From positions 3,310,001 to 3,374,000 of the forward strand of contig NZ_CP029193.1 in NCBI RefSeq assembly GCF_008642355.1: DNA of 64,000 nucleotides. The letters run 5' to 3'. The translations under genes were made by a program, and so were the position numbers. The stretch comes from Streptomyces venezuelae (GTDB taxonomy: Bacteria; Actinomycetota; Actinomycetes; Streptomycetales; Streptomycetaceae). Position 1 is the stretch's first letter; every line of letters begins with the position of its first letter. The notes under the pieces were generated by a model, which worked only from the letters and a program-made list of their open reading frames with translations, did no database searches and was not told where the DNA came from. Positions 17,854-26,355 of the stretch are shown here, piece by piece.

Positions 17854-18228
17854 ATGACCGACACGGAGACCGCACTCAAGGAAGCGACCACCACGATCGA
17901 GGGCGTCATCGGCGCCGCTCTGGTCGACTACACGAGCGGAATGGCCCTCGGCACCATCGGGGGCGGAAAGGACCTGGACCTGTCGGTGGCGGCGGCCGGC
18001 AACACGGACGTCGTACGCGCCAAGCTGCGCACCATGGAGATGCTCGGGCTCAAGGACGAGATCGAGGACATCCTGATCTCGCTGGGCACGCAGTACCACC
18101 TCATCCGGCTGATGAAGGGCCGCAACAACAACGGCCTCTTCCTCTATCTGGCCCTCGACAAGGACCGCTCCAACCTGGCGATGGCCCGCCATCAGCTCAA
18201 ACGCATCGAGACCGGCCTGGACGTCTGA
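17854..18228 (+). CDS. roadblock-like protein
   Basis: The 124-residue protein starts at ATG after a GGAAAGGAAG ribosome-binding region. It contains [46 protein letters not shown] and ends [42 protein letters not shown], which fits a roadblock-type alpha/beta fold. It is a paralogue of the protein at 16065. It is last in the cassette and is followed by a double hairpin terminator. Confidence 0.85.
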   Translation: MTDTETALKEATTTIEGVIGAALVDYTSGMALGTIGGGKDLDLSVAAAGNTDVVRAKLRTMEMLGLKDEIEDILISLGTQYHLIRLMKGRNNNGLFLYLALDKDRSNLAMARHQLKRIETGLDV

Positions 18229-18242
18229 TGCCCCGCGTCTGA

Positions 18243-18291
18243 CGTCAGGTCGCCTGACGGCGGCGCCGCGCTTCCCCGGGCGCGGCGCCGC
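18243..18291. terminator. double hairpin between convergent genes
   Basis: Two adjacent stems are visible: CGTCAGG-TCG-CCTGACG (18243-18259), and an 11-base GC stem with arms 18260-18270 and 18281-18291. They lie between the roadblock gene and the convergent RpiR-type gene and can serve both directions. There is no T tract, as is common in Streptomyces. Confidence 0.75.
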
Positions 18292-18305
18292 TCCCGTGTG
18301 TCCGC

Positions 18306-19139
18306 CTACTCCACGAAGAGTCCGCGTGCCGCCGCCCGTACGTCGAAGTCCTCCAGGCGGGCCTGCGCGTCGGGGAGGTTGTCGCACATGGCCTCCAGGA
18401 GGACGCGGCCGAGCAGCATCGGGGCGCAGGCCGTGTCGAAGGCGAGGCCCGTGCCGACGGCGGCGGGGAGGAGCAGGTCGGAGTGGGCGGCGACGGGCGC
18501 GAAGGCCGAGTCCGCGACGGTGACGACGGTGAGCCCCGCCGACCGGGCACAGGCGAGGGCGTCGACGACCTCGCGGGGGTGGCGGGGCAGCGCGAAGCAG
18601 AGGAGGGCCGTGGCACCGGCGCGGACCGCCGCGTCGATGCGGTCGGCGAGCATCGTGCCACCCTCGTCGAGGAGGCGCACCTCGGGGTGGACCTTGGCGG
18701 CGAAGTACGAGAAGCCGTAGGCCTGGGACGCGGCGGCCCGCAGTCCGAGGACGGGCAGGGGCCGGGACGCGGCGAGGAGCCGCCCCGCGCGCTCGACCGG
18801 TTCGGGGTCGGCGAGGGCCTCCGCCAGGTGCCTGAGGTTCTCGATCTCCGCGTCGACGGCCTGCTGGTACTCGTTGGCGGCCGTCGCTCCCGACTCCTCC
18901 GCGGGGGCCACGTCCCGCAGGTGTCTGCGCAGCGCCGGATAGCCGTCGAAGCCGAGGGCGACGGCGAAGCGGGTGACCGAGGGCTGGCTGACGCCGGCGA
19001 GTTCGGCCAGCTCCACGCTGGAGAGGAAGGGCGCGTCGGCGGCCCTGCGCACCATGCAGTGCGCGATGCGCCGCTGGGTGGGTGTGAGCCGGTGGCCCTC
19101 GAAGAGCACTTGCAGTCGCGCGGCAGGGCTGTCACTCAT
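18306..19139 (-). CDS. MurR/RpiR-family transcriptional regulator
   Basis: The 277-residue protein has an N-terminal RpiR-type helix-turn-helix (RRIAHCMVRRAADAPFLSSVELAELAGVSQPSVTRFAVALGFDGYP, about residues 22-68) and a C-terminal SIS domain (about residues 120-250, with GATALLCFALPRHPREVVDAL). SIS-domain regulators sense phosphorylated sugars or other small metabolites. It is divergent from the NCS1 permease at 19522, a common arrangement in which the regulator controls nucleobase or hydantoin uptake. Its start overlaps the stop of a small upstream gene (ATGA). Confidence 0.93.
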   Translation of the reverse strand: MSDSPAARLQVLFEGHRLTPTQRRIAHCMVRRAADAPFLSSVELAELAGVSQPSVTRFAVALGFDGYPALRRHLRDVAPAEESGATAANEYQQAVDAEIENLRHLAEALADPEPVERAGRLLAASRPLPVLGLRAAASQAYGFSYFAAKVHPEVRLLDEGGTMLADRIDAAVRAGATALLCFALPRHPREVVDALACARSAGLTVVTVADSAFAPVAAHSDLLLPAAVGTGLAFDTACAPMLLGRVLLEAMCDNLPDAQARLEDFDVRAAARGLFVE

Positions 19140-19390
19140 GCCGTCCCCCTCATGATGTCCGTACCCGCTGTCGTTCCGGCGGTCGTTCCTGCGTTCTTGC
19201 CTGCATCATCCGTCAGCGGCCGGTCCGCGAACTCCGCTTCCACAACGGAGGCGGTGCGTTCGCACCGGGCGCAGAGGGGCGGAGTGGGGCGATCGGAGGC
19301 GCCCGGCGGACGGCGCATGCGCTCGGCGTCCGCGATACGAGACGACTTCACTCGCACATCCTCCTCAACCGGACGTTCCGTCTCACTCAT
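19136..19390 (-). CDS. possible small CxxC protein coupled to the RpiR-type gene
   Basis: This 84-residue frame begins MSETERPVEEDVRVKSSRIAD, contains PPLCARCERTASVVEAEFADRP, and ends in an AGTTAGTTAGT repeat. Its stop overlaps the RpiR start by four bases (ATGA), a common sign of translational coupling. The single CxxC pair could bind zinc only as a dimer or with other ligands. The ribosome-binding site is weak, so this may instead be leader sequence. Confidence 0.45.
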   Translation of the reverse strand: MSETERPVEEDVRVKSSRIADAERMRRPPGASDRPTPPLCARCERTASVVEAEFADRPLTDDAGKNAGTTAGTTAGTDIMRGTA

Positions 19391-19521
19391 CGACCGTTCG
19401 CCGCTCGGCGACGCACACCGGAGTGCCGCGAACTATTGACAATCTATTCAGCCAACAAGAACCCTGCATGACGATATACAGCCGGGCAAGATCTCACCCT
19501 CGACATGCGGAGTTGACCGGC

Positions 19522-20949
19522 ATGGCAGCTGAAGACCTGGTGGAGCGGCGCTCCATCGACGTCGTCCCGGACGACGAACGGCACGGCACCGCGTTCAGCC
19601 AGTTCACGCTCTGGCTCGGCGCCAATCTGCAGATCACCGCGGTCGTCACGGGCGCGCTGGCCGTCGTGTTCGGCGGCGACGTGGTGTGGTCGCTCGTCGG
19701 CCTCGTCCTCGGCAACCTGCTCGGCGGCGCGGTCATGGCACTGCACTCGGCGCAGGGCCCGAAGCTGGGGCTGCCGCAGATGATCCAGTCGCGGGCCCAG
19801 TTCGGGGTGAAGGGCGCGGTCGTCCCGCTGCTCCTCGTCATCCTGATGTACGTCGGGTTCTTCGCGAGCGGCAGCGTCCTCGCGGGCCAGGCGACGGCGG
19901 AGCTGACGCACACGAACGACACCACCGGCATCGTCGTCTTCGCCGTCGTCACGGCGGTCATGGCGGCGGTCGGCTACCGCGTCATCCACGCACTCGGCCG
20001 GGTGGCGAGCGTGATCTGCGCGCTCGCGTTCGTCTATCTCGGCATCCGGCTCCTCGACCGCGTGGACGTCGGCGCACTGTTCTCGGACGCCCACTTCGAC
20101 CTGCCGATGTTCCTGCTCGCCATGTCGCTCTCGGCGTCGTGGCAGCTGGCGTTCGGTCCGTACGTCGCGGACTACTCGCGCTACCTGCCGCGCACCACCT
20201 CCGCGAAGGCCACGTTCTGGTGGACGCTGTCGGGGTCGGCGATCGGCTCGCAGTGGTCGATGACGTTCGGGGTGCTCGTGGCCGCCGGCGCGGGGGACGC
20301 GTTCCTCGCCAACCAGGTCGGTTACGTCGTCGGCCTGGGCGGCACCGGCCTGATCGCCTCCTTCCTCTACTTCGTGATCGCACTCGGCAAACTGACCATC
20401 AACGTCCTCAACACCTACGGCGGCTTCATGTCGATGGTCACGAGCATCAGCGGCTTCCGCGGCCAGAAGGTGCTCGGAGCGCGCGGACGGGCCACGTACA
20501 TCGCGCTGATCATGGTGGCGGGCACGGCGGTCGCGCTGCTGGGCAAGGACAGCTTCCTGTCGTCCTTCAAGGACTTCCTGCTGTTCCTGCTGACGTTCTT
20601 CACGCCGTGGTCGGCCATCAACCTGGTCGACTACTACCTGATCTCCCGCGAGCGGTACGACATCCCCGCCCTGTTCGACCCGCTCGGCCGCTACGGCGCC
20701 TGGCGCTGGGACGCCCTGACGGTCTACGGCGTGGGCCTCCTGGCCCAGCTCCCCTTCCTGGTCACCCACTTCTACACGGGCCCCCTGGTCGACCCGCTCG
20801 GCGGCGCCGACATCTCGTGGATCGTGGGTCTTGTGGTGCCGGCGGTGCTGTACTGGACGCTGGCCAGGCGGAACCCGCCCGTCCCTGGGGCTGGACCCCG
20901 GACGGAAAGGGGGGTTAGCCCCAGCGCCGAGACCCCGTCCGCGCCGTAA
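19522..20949 (+). CDS. NCS1-family nucleobase permease (cytosine/purine/hydantoin type)
   Basis: The 475-residue protein has about twelve membrane segments. The N-terminal VERRSIDVVPDDERHGTAFSQFTLWLGANLQI, the GPKLGLPQMIQSRAQFG loop and FLTFFTPWSAINLVDYY are hallmarks of NCS1 nucleobase:cation symporters. The ATG at 19522 is preceded by CGGAG. A possible earlier ATG at 19468 would add 18 residues with a weaker ribosome-binding site. It is divergent from the RpiR-type regulator. The end is unusually hydrophilic (PSAETPSAP). Confidence 0.93.
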   Translation: MAAEDLVERRSIDVVPDDERHGTAFSQFTLWLGANLQITAVVTGALAVVFGGDVVWSLVGLVLGNLLGGAVMALHSAQGPKLGLPQMIQSRAQFGVKGAVVPLLLVILMYVGFFASGSVLAGQATAELTHTNDTTGIVVFAVVTAVMAAVGYRVIHALGRVASVICALAFVYLGIRLLDRVDVGALFSDAHFDLPMFLLAMSLSASWQLAFGPYVADYSRYLPRTTSAKATFWWTLSGSAIGSQWSMTFGVLVAAGAGDAFLANQVGYVVGLGGTGLIASFLYFVIALGKLTINVLNTYGGFMSMVTSISGFRGQKVLGARGRATYIALIMVAGTAVALLGKDSFLSSFKDFLLFLLTFFTPWSAINLVDYYLISRERYDIPALFDPLGRYGAWRWDALTVYGVGLLAQLPFLVTHFYTGPLVDPLGGADISWIVGLVVPAVLYWTLARRNPPVPGAGPRTERGVSPSAETPSAP

Positions 20950-20960
20950 CGTAAAACCTC

Positions 20961-21380
20961 ATGGAAGCCCGTGACGCCGAACTCAAGAAGGAACTCGACG
21001 CCACTCTGCACGCGCGCAGAGAGCTCGGCGAAGAGTACGACTCCGCCTTGGTCGACTCGTTCCTCGGGAAGGTCGAGCAGCGCCTGGACGGCACGATCGA
21101 CCGCCGCATGCGCCGCCACCTGGCGGAACAGCAGATGGTGGTCGCCCGCGGCGCCCGCTCCCCCGCGAGCGGGGTCGACTCCTGGGCCGAACGCTTCGGT
21201 TTCGGCGTCGTCTCGCTGATCCTCGCGGTCCCGCTCTCCGCGATCGCCGTGGTCAACGCGGGCCTGACCGGGCTCTTCGTGTCCTGGGCGGGCATCGTGG
21301 GCGTGAACGCGGTGTGCTCGTTCCGCGGCCTGTCCTTCCGGCGCCACCGCGAGGACCGCAAGTCGGAGTGGGACGACTGA
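20961..21380 (+). CDS. small membrane protein, hypothetical
   Basis: The protein has 139 residues. The first half is charged and helical (AELKKELDATLHARRELGEEYDSALVDSFLGKVEQRLDGTIDRRM). The second half has two adjacent hydrophobic segments (FGFGVVSLILAVPLSAIAVV and LTGLFVSWAGIVGVNAVC), followed by a basic tail. It is predicted to sit in the membrane with both ends inside. It resembles conserved actinomycete membrane proteins of unknown function. It follows the permease by 11 bases and may be co-transcribed. Confidence 0.8.
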   Translation: MEARDAELKKELDATLHARRELGEEYDSALVDSFLGKVEQRLDGTIDRRMRRHLAEQQMVVARGARSPASGVDSWAERFGFGVVSLILAVPLSAIAVVNAGLTGLFVSWAGIVGVNAVCSFRGLSFRRHREDRKSEWDD

Positions 21381-21611
21381 CCCACGGTCCGGCGTCGGGG
21401 ATCGTCACCGCGGAGGGCCGCCGCACCCCCGGATGTCCAGGGGGCGGGACGACGGCGGTCCCCCGCGGAAGGACGACGTACCGGGTCAGAGCCGGCCGCG
21501 CCCAGGCGTCCACGGACCCGGGAGCCGCTCCGGAGTTCCTGACGCCGACACCGACCAGCATGCCCGCCCCGTGTTAAGCAGGTGCTGCGCGCACGTGACG
21601 TCCTCGTGCCA

Positions 21612-21664
21612 CCCGCGTTACCGGGACGCCCGCGTCACCGGGACCGCCCGCGCCACGGGCCCAC
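21612..21664. repeat. three tandem degenerate units, each a mini inverted repeat
   Basis: Units of 17-18 bases follow one another: CCCGCGTTACCGGG, CCCGCGTCACCGGG and CCCGCGCCACGGG with short linkers. Each has CCCG and CGGG ends and could form a 4-base stem. The array lies just downstream of the stop of the cystathionine beta-synthase gene (read leftward) and may contribute to transcript termination. Confidence 0.55.
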
Positions 21665-21669
21665 CCGCG

Positions 21670-23061
21670 CTACTGCGACTGCTGCTCCGCGAGGAACGCC
21701 AGCAGGTCCTGACGGCTGACGACCCCCGTCGGCTTCCCCTCCACCAGCACGATCGCCGCGTCGGCACCACCCAGCACCGTCATCAGGTCAGCCACCGGCT
21801 CACCGGAGCCGACCTGCGGCAACGGGTCCGACATGTGCTTCTCCAGCGGGTCGGAGAGCGACGCACGCTGCGCGAACAACGCGTCGAGCAGCTCACGCTC
21901 GACCACCGACCCGATGACCTCCGCCGCCATCACGTCAGGGTGCCCCGCCCCCGGCTTCACGATCGGCATCTGCGAGACCCCGTACTCACGAAGGACCTCG
22001 ATCGCCTCCCCCACCGTCTCCTCGGGGTGCATGTGGACGAGGGAGGGCAGCTCGCCGCCCTCCTTGCGGCTCAGCACGTCGCCGACGCGCGGCTGGTCGC
22101 CGGCCTCCTCCAGGAAGCCGTAGTCGTTCATCCACTCGTCGGAGAAGATCTTGCTCATGTAGCCGCGCCCGCTGTCCGGCAGCAGGACGACCACCACATC
22201 GTCCGGACCGAGCCGCTCCGCGACCCGCAGCGCCGCCACGACGGCCATGCCGCAGGACCCGCCGACGAGGAGCCCCTCCTCCTTGGCGAGCCGCCGCGTC
22301 ATCTGGAAGGAGTCCTTGTCGGACACGGCGATGATCTCGTCGGTGACATTGCGGTCGTACGCCGTGGGCCAGAAGTCCTCGCCCACGCCCTCGACGAGGT
22401 AGGGCCGCCCGGACCCACCCGAGTACACGGACCCCTCGGGGTCGGCACCGACGACGGTGACGGAGCCCTTCGAGATCTCCTTCAGGTAGCCCCCCGTACC
22501 GGAGATCGTGCCTCCCGTCCCGATGCCCGCCACGAAGTGGGTGATCTTCCCCTCCGTCTGCTCCCACAGCTCGGGGCCGGTGGAGTGGTAGTGCGAAAGG
22601 GGGTTGTTCGGGTTGCTGTACTGGTCCGGCTTCCAGGCGCCCGGCGTCTCACGGACGAGCCGGTCGGAGACGTTGTAGTACGAATCGGGGTGCTCGGGGT
22701 CGACGGCGGTCGGGCAGACCACCACATCGGCGCCGTACGCGCGCAGCACGTTGATCTTGTCGAGGGACACCTTGTCCGGGCAGACGAAGATGCACTTGTA
22801 GCCCTTCTGCTGGGCCACGATGGCGAGACCGACCCCGGTGTTGCCCGAGGTGGGCTCGACGATGGTGCCGCCGGGCTTCAGCTCCCCGCTCTGCTCGGCC
22901 GCCTCGATCATGCGCAGCGCGATGCGGTCCTTCACGGAACCGCCGGGGTTGAAGTACTCGACCTTGGCCAGGACGGTCGCCTGGATGCCCGCGGTCACGT
23001 TGTTGAGCCTCACGAGCGGGGTGTTGCCGACGAGGCTGATCATCGAGTCGTGGAATTGCAC
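21670..23061 (-). CDS. cbs: cystathionine beta-synthase
   Basis: This 463-residue enzyme condenses serine and homocysteine to cystathionine in reverse transsulfuration. The fold-type II PLP domain has the Schiff-base lysine in NPGGSVKDR (Lys44), TSGNTGVGLA and GTGGTISG. Two CBS domains follow at about residues 340-460 (VGEAIEVLREYGVSQMPIV and PVADLMTVLGGADAAIVL). There is no N-terminal haem domain. The presence of both the catalytic and regulatory domains favours Cbs over cysteine synthase. Confidence 0.93.
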   Translation of the reverse strand: MQFHDSMISLVGNTPLVRLNNVTAGIQATVLAKVEYFNPGGSVKDRIALRMIEAAEQSGELKPGGTIVEPTSGNTGVGLAIVAQQKGYKCIFVCPDKVSLDKINVLRAYGADVVVCPTAVDPEHPDSYYNVSDRLVRETPGAWKPDQYSNPNNPLSHYHSTGPELWEQTEGKITHFVAGIGTGGTISGTGGYLKEISKGSVTVVGADPEGSVYSGGSGRPYLVEGVGEDFWPTAYDRNVTDEIIAVSDKDSFQMTRRLAKEEGLLVGGSCGMAVVAALRVAERLGPDDVVVVLLPDSGRGYMSKIFSDEWMNDYGFLEEAGDQPRVGDVLSRKEGGELPSLVHMHPEETVGEAIEVLREYGVSQMPIVKPGAGHPDVMAAEVIGSVVERELLDALFAQRASLSDPLEKHMSDPLPQVGSGEPVADLMTVLGGADAAIVLVEGKPTGVVSRQDLLAFLAEQQSQ

Positions 23062-23225
23062 CGTTGTCTCCGGGCTGCGATGTAGTGCGACGAATTGGTG
23101 CGGTCAGCCTAAGGGTCCGGCTCATCCGTTCACCTCCGCTTGCGATTGGCCGACCGTGCTTACGGGGCAATGAGTGGATGTACGGCCGTACGAACCGGTA
23201 CGGCACGAGGAGGTGGCTGCAGGGC

Positions 23226-24248
23226 ATGTCGAGGGCGAGGGTGGCGCGGCGGATCGCCGCGGGCGCGGCGTACGGCGGCGGAGGCATCGGGCTGCTCGGG
23301 GCTGCCACGGTGGGCGTGGTGCTCGCCGAGGTGCAGCTGGCGAAGCGGAACGTGGGCAACGGCGGCCCCGCGGATCCGCCGCGGGCCGACGGGCGCTACG
23401 GCGGGGCGTTCGCCGCGGAGGCCGCGCGGCCCACGCACGCCGAACCGGTGCGGTTCGCGATGCTCGGGGACTCCACGGCGGCGGGGCAGGGCGTGCACCG
23501 GGCCAGGCAGACCCCGGCGGCACTGCTCGCCTCGGGTCTCGCCGCGGTCGCCGAGCGCCCCGTCGACCTGCGCAACGTGGCGCTGCCGGGCGCCCAGTCG
23601 GACGACCTGGACCGCCAGGTGAGCCTGATCCTCTCCGACGCCTCCTGGGTGCCGGACGTCTGCGTCATCATGATCGGCGCGAACGACGTGACGCACCGGA
23701 TGCCGCCGACGCGGTCGGTACGCCATCTCTCCTCCGCGGTACGCAGGCTCCGTACGGCCGGTTCGGAGGTGGTGGTCGGCACGTGTCCCGACCTGGGGAC
23801 GGTCGAGAACGTCTACCAGCCGCTGCGGTGGCTGGCCCGGCGTGTCTCGCGCCAGCTGGCCGCGGCGCAGACGATCGGGGTGGTCGAGCAGGGCGGGCGG
23901 ACGGTGTCGCTCGGCGACCTGCTGGGCCCGGAGTTCGCGGCACACCCCCGCGAACTCTTCGGCCCCGACCGCTACCACCCCTCCGCGGAGGGCTACGCGA
24001 CGGCGGCGATGGCAGTACTCCCCACGCTCTGCGCGGCGCTCGGCCTGTGGCCGGAGGAGGACCGCCCGGACGTCTCGCGCCGCGAGGGATTCCTGCCGGT
24101 GGCAAGGGCGGCGGCCCAGGCCGCCTCGGAAGGCGGCACGGAGGTCACGGCTGCCATGCCGACGGGCCCCCGCGGCCCATGGGCCCTCCTCAAACGCCGA
24201 CGCCGCCGCCGCATCCACACGCCGACGCCGTCACCGCTCCCCCACTGA
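23226..24248 (+). CDS. SGNH/GDSL-family hydrolase, membrane-anchored or secreted
   Basis: The 340-residue protein has an N-terminal hydrophobic helix (AYGGGGIGLLGAATVGVVLAEV) suited to a signal anchor. The SGNH motifs occur in order: GDSTAAG (Ser83), a GANDV block (Asn153) and DRYHPSAEGY with the catalytic Asp/His. The start at ATG 23226 follows AGGAGG by about twelve bases. It is an esterase or lipase of unknown substrate. The C terminus is strongly basic (KRRRRRRIHTP). C-rich repeats follow at about 24251-24306 and could act as a terminator. Confidence 0.9.
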   Translation: MSRARVARRIAAGAAYGGGGIGLLGAATVGVVLAEVQLAKRNVGNGGPADPPRADGRYGGAFAAEAARPTHAEPVRFAMLGDSTAAGQGVHRARQTPAALLASGLAAVAERPVDLRNVALPGAQSDDLDRQVSLILSDASWVPDVCVIMIGANDVTHRMPPTRSVRHLSSAVRRLRTAGSEVVVGTCPDLGTVENVYQPLRWLARRVSRQLAAAQTIGVVEQGGRTVSLGDLLGPEFAAHPRELFGPDRYHPSAEGYATAAMAVLPTLCAALGLWPEEDRPDVSRREGFLPVARAAAQAASEGGTEVTAAMPTGPRGPWALLKRRRRRRIHTPTPSPLPH

Positions 24249-24389
24249 CCCTCCCGGGGGGCTTCCCCCTCCGGGGCCCCCTCCGGGCCTGCCCCCTCCG
24301 GTCCCGGAAATGGCGCGTCCGGTACGGCGGGCCGCGTTGCGCCGAGCGGAGCGAGCTGCCCACTTGCCGCCCATGGCGATGAGCGACAC

Positions 24390-24779
24390 ATGCGAGCCAA
24401 CGGTGACTTCCCCGTCATGTGGGCCGCTCCCGGCACCCTCGCCCGCACCCTTCCGTGGCAACTGGACCCCGCACGCCGCCCCAAGGGCTACACCACGGAT
24501 CTGGTCGTCACCAGTCATCGCCTCCTCTTCGTAGGCCCGGAGCTCGGGCTGCTGGAAGATGTCCGGCTCACCTTCGCGGACCGGTCCTGGGGACGGCTCT
24601 TCACCGGCACCCGCAACAGCGCCGAACGTCGTGAGCAGATGCACGGCGGAACGGTGCGCATGCTGTCGGCGGACGCGCTTACCGCAGGTCAGCGGCGAGA
24701 AGCGGCCGGTTCTGTGCCGGGATGCCGCAGAGGCCGTACCCGCCGACGTACGCCATGCTGCCGAGCGGCACCGTCTTGA
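24390..24779 (+). pseudogene. possible remnant of a conserved hypothetical gene
   Basis: The frame begins MRANGDFPVMWAAPGTLARTLPW and has a convincing middle (YTTDLVVTSHRLLFVG; SWGRLFTGTRNSAERREQM), after which the end turns into arginine/cysteine-rich sequence without coding character. A segment seems missing between LLEDV and RLTFADRS. I read it as an intact 5' part of a small gene whose middle or 3' part has decayed. It may instead be a genuine short protein ending near residue 110. Confidence 0.4.
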
Positions 24780-24857
24780 TGGAAATTCGCTCGCCTGCGG
24801 GTGAACTAACCGTGCCCCAGCCGGGGGATCCGTCCGTCCCGTGGCTCACCGCGGCCT

Positions 24858-25301
24858 CTACCGGCCTGCGCCCGGCGTGACCTCCGCCCACAGCAGCTTC
24901 CCCGCGTTCCCCGTCCCCATGGCGTACGACCCCCATCTGTCCGCGCAAGCCCGCACGATGTGCAGGCCCCGCCCGTTCTCCGCCATCCCGGGCGGCCTGC
25001 TGTCGACGCCGCCGTCGGCCTTCCCGAAGCCGGGTGGGATCTGCGGGTTGGAGTCCCACACGGCGACGCGGATCCCCTCCGGGGAGGAGGAGCGGAGGCG
25101 GAGGGCGTACGGGCCGTCGGTGTGGCAGTGCGCGTTGTTCAGGAGTTCCCCGGCCAGGAGCTCCGCGGTGGGGGTCAGGTCCCCCAGCCCGTACGTTTCG
25201 AGGACCGCGCGGAGGGTGGCGCGGCCGATTCCCGGGGCGCGGGGATCGTGGGGAAGTCGGAGGGTGTAGGACCAGGGCGGGGATACGGTTGCGGTACGCA
25301 T
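24858..25301 (-). CDS. ATP-binding anti-sigma-type regulator (HATPase, RsbW-like)
   Basis: This 147-residue GHKL-type ATPase has an N box ELLNNAHCH near residue 53, a degenerate G1 (VWDSNPQIPPG) and a G2 ENGRGLHIV near residue 111. It is divergent from an XRE/DUF5753 gene at 25491 that is followed by two DUF397 genes. The layout therefore repeats that at 140-1779. The start at 25301 is chosen because the homologous region begins there (SYTLRLPHDPRAPGIGRATLRAVL). Partner and target are unknown. Confidence 0.88.
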   Translation of the reverse strand: MRTATVSPPWSYTLRLPHDPRAPGIGRATLRAVLETYGLGDLTPTAELLAGELLNNAHCHTDGPYALRLRSSSPEGIRVAVWDSNPQIPPGFGKADGGVDSRPPGMAENGRGLHIVRACADRWGSYAMGTGNAGKLLWAEVTPGAGR

Positions 25302-25412
25302 GGAAGTCTCCGTGGTGAGTGGGTAGTTGCCGGGTGAGCCCAGTGACGTTGCCGCTCCGTCGAGCGGGGTTCTTCCGGGCGGTCGGGCCCCATCGAAAGT
25401 AGCGCTTCCGGA

Positions 25413-25438
25413 TATATTCTTCACCCGTTTACGGGTGA
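25413..25438 (+). promoter_or_regulatory. candidate -10 and perfect operator palindrome upstream of XRE gene
   Basis: A TATATT hexamer (25413-25418) is followed directly by TCACCCG-TTTA-CGGGTGA (25421-25438), a perfect 7-base-arm inverted repeat. It lies 53 bases before the XRE start in the divergent region. An operator overlapping the promoter suggests autorepression, which is inference. Confidence 0.5.
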
Positions 25439-25490
25439 GACTAAAAGCAACCACTCGTGTGAGTGACGCGAGAGCACAGGAGCAAGAAGC

Positions 25491-26342
25491 ATGGCCGTTC
25501 GGAACAACCCGACAGGTCGGCAACTCCGGCTCGGCGCCGAGCTGCGCAAGCTGCGCGAACGTGCCGGCCTTACCTCGACAGCGGCAGCTCAACTGCTCGG
25601 CATGAGGCAGGCACAGGTCAGCAACATGGAGACCGGGCGGGTCGGCGTGAGTGCCGAGCGGGTGCGGACCCTGGCCTGCAACTACGCCTGCTCGGACAAG
25701 GCCCTCGTCGAAGCCATTGCGGAGATGACGGGCGACCGCAAGCGCGGCTGGTGGGAGGAGTATCGCGGGATCCTGCCTGCCGGGCTGTTGGACCTCGCAG
25801 AGGTGGAGCACCACGCCACGCGTCTGCGCACCGCCATCACCGTGCACATCCCGGGCTTGCTCCAGACCACAGACCACGCACGCGAACTCTTCCGCCAGGT
25901 CGTGCCCGAGCTCCCTCCCCCGGACGTGGAGCATCGGGTGTCGTTCCGTATCAAGCGGCAAGCGGTGCTCTTCCAAGAGCTTCCGACTCCGTACCTGGCG
26001 GTCATCCATGAGGCCGCCCTGCGGATGCAGTTCGGTGGACCTGACGTGACCAAGAGCCAGTTGCAACATCTGCTGGACATGAGCGAGCGGGAGCACATCA
26101 CGATCAAGGTGCTGCCGTTTTCCGCGGGCTCCTTCCCGGGGTCGGGGCAATCGCTCTTCTACTCCAGCGGCAAGGTTCCCCAACTGGACACGGTCCACCT
26201 CGACCAGTCACACGGCCCCACGTTCCTCGACGCCGAGGCGCAGTTGGAGATGTACCGGCTGCTGCTCGACCAGATCGAGTCCATCGCCCTCGACGTCACG
26301 AGGTCACGCGACCTCATCCACCACCTGATCCGCGACCTGTGA
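25491..26342 (+). CDS. XRE-family regulator with DUF5753 domain
   Basis: The 283-residue protein has a helix-turn-helix at about residues 18-60 (TSTAAAQLLGMRQAQVSNMETGRV). The DUF5753 part includes VHIPGLLQTTDHARELF near residue 119 and KVLPFSAGSFPGSGQ near residue 205. It is followed by two DUF397 genes and is divergent from an ATPase gene. This makes it the third module of this type in the window. A ribosome-binding site GGAGCAAGA precedes the ATG. Confidence 0.94.
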   Translation: MAVRNNPTGRQLRLGAELRKLRERAGLTSTAAAQLLGMRQAQVSNMETGRVGVSAERVRTLACNYACSDKALVEAIAEMTGDRKRGWWEEYRGILPAGLLDLAEVEHHATRLRTAITVHIPGLLQTTDHARELFRQVVPELPPPDVEHRVSFRIKRQAVLFQELPTPYLAVIHEAALRMQFGGPDVTKSQLQHLLDMSEREHITIKVLPFSAGSFPGSGQSLFYSSGKVPQLDTVHLDQSHGPTFLDAEAQLEMYRLLLDQIESIALDVTRSRDLIHHLIRDL

Positions 26343-26355
26343 AGGGAACAACCTC

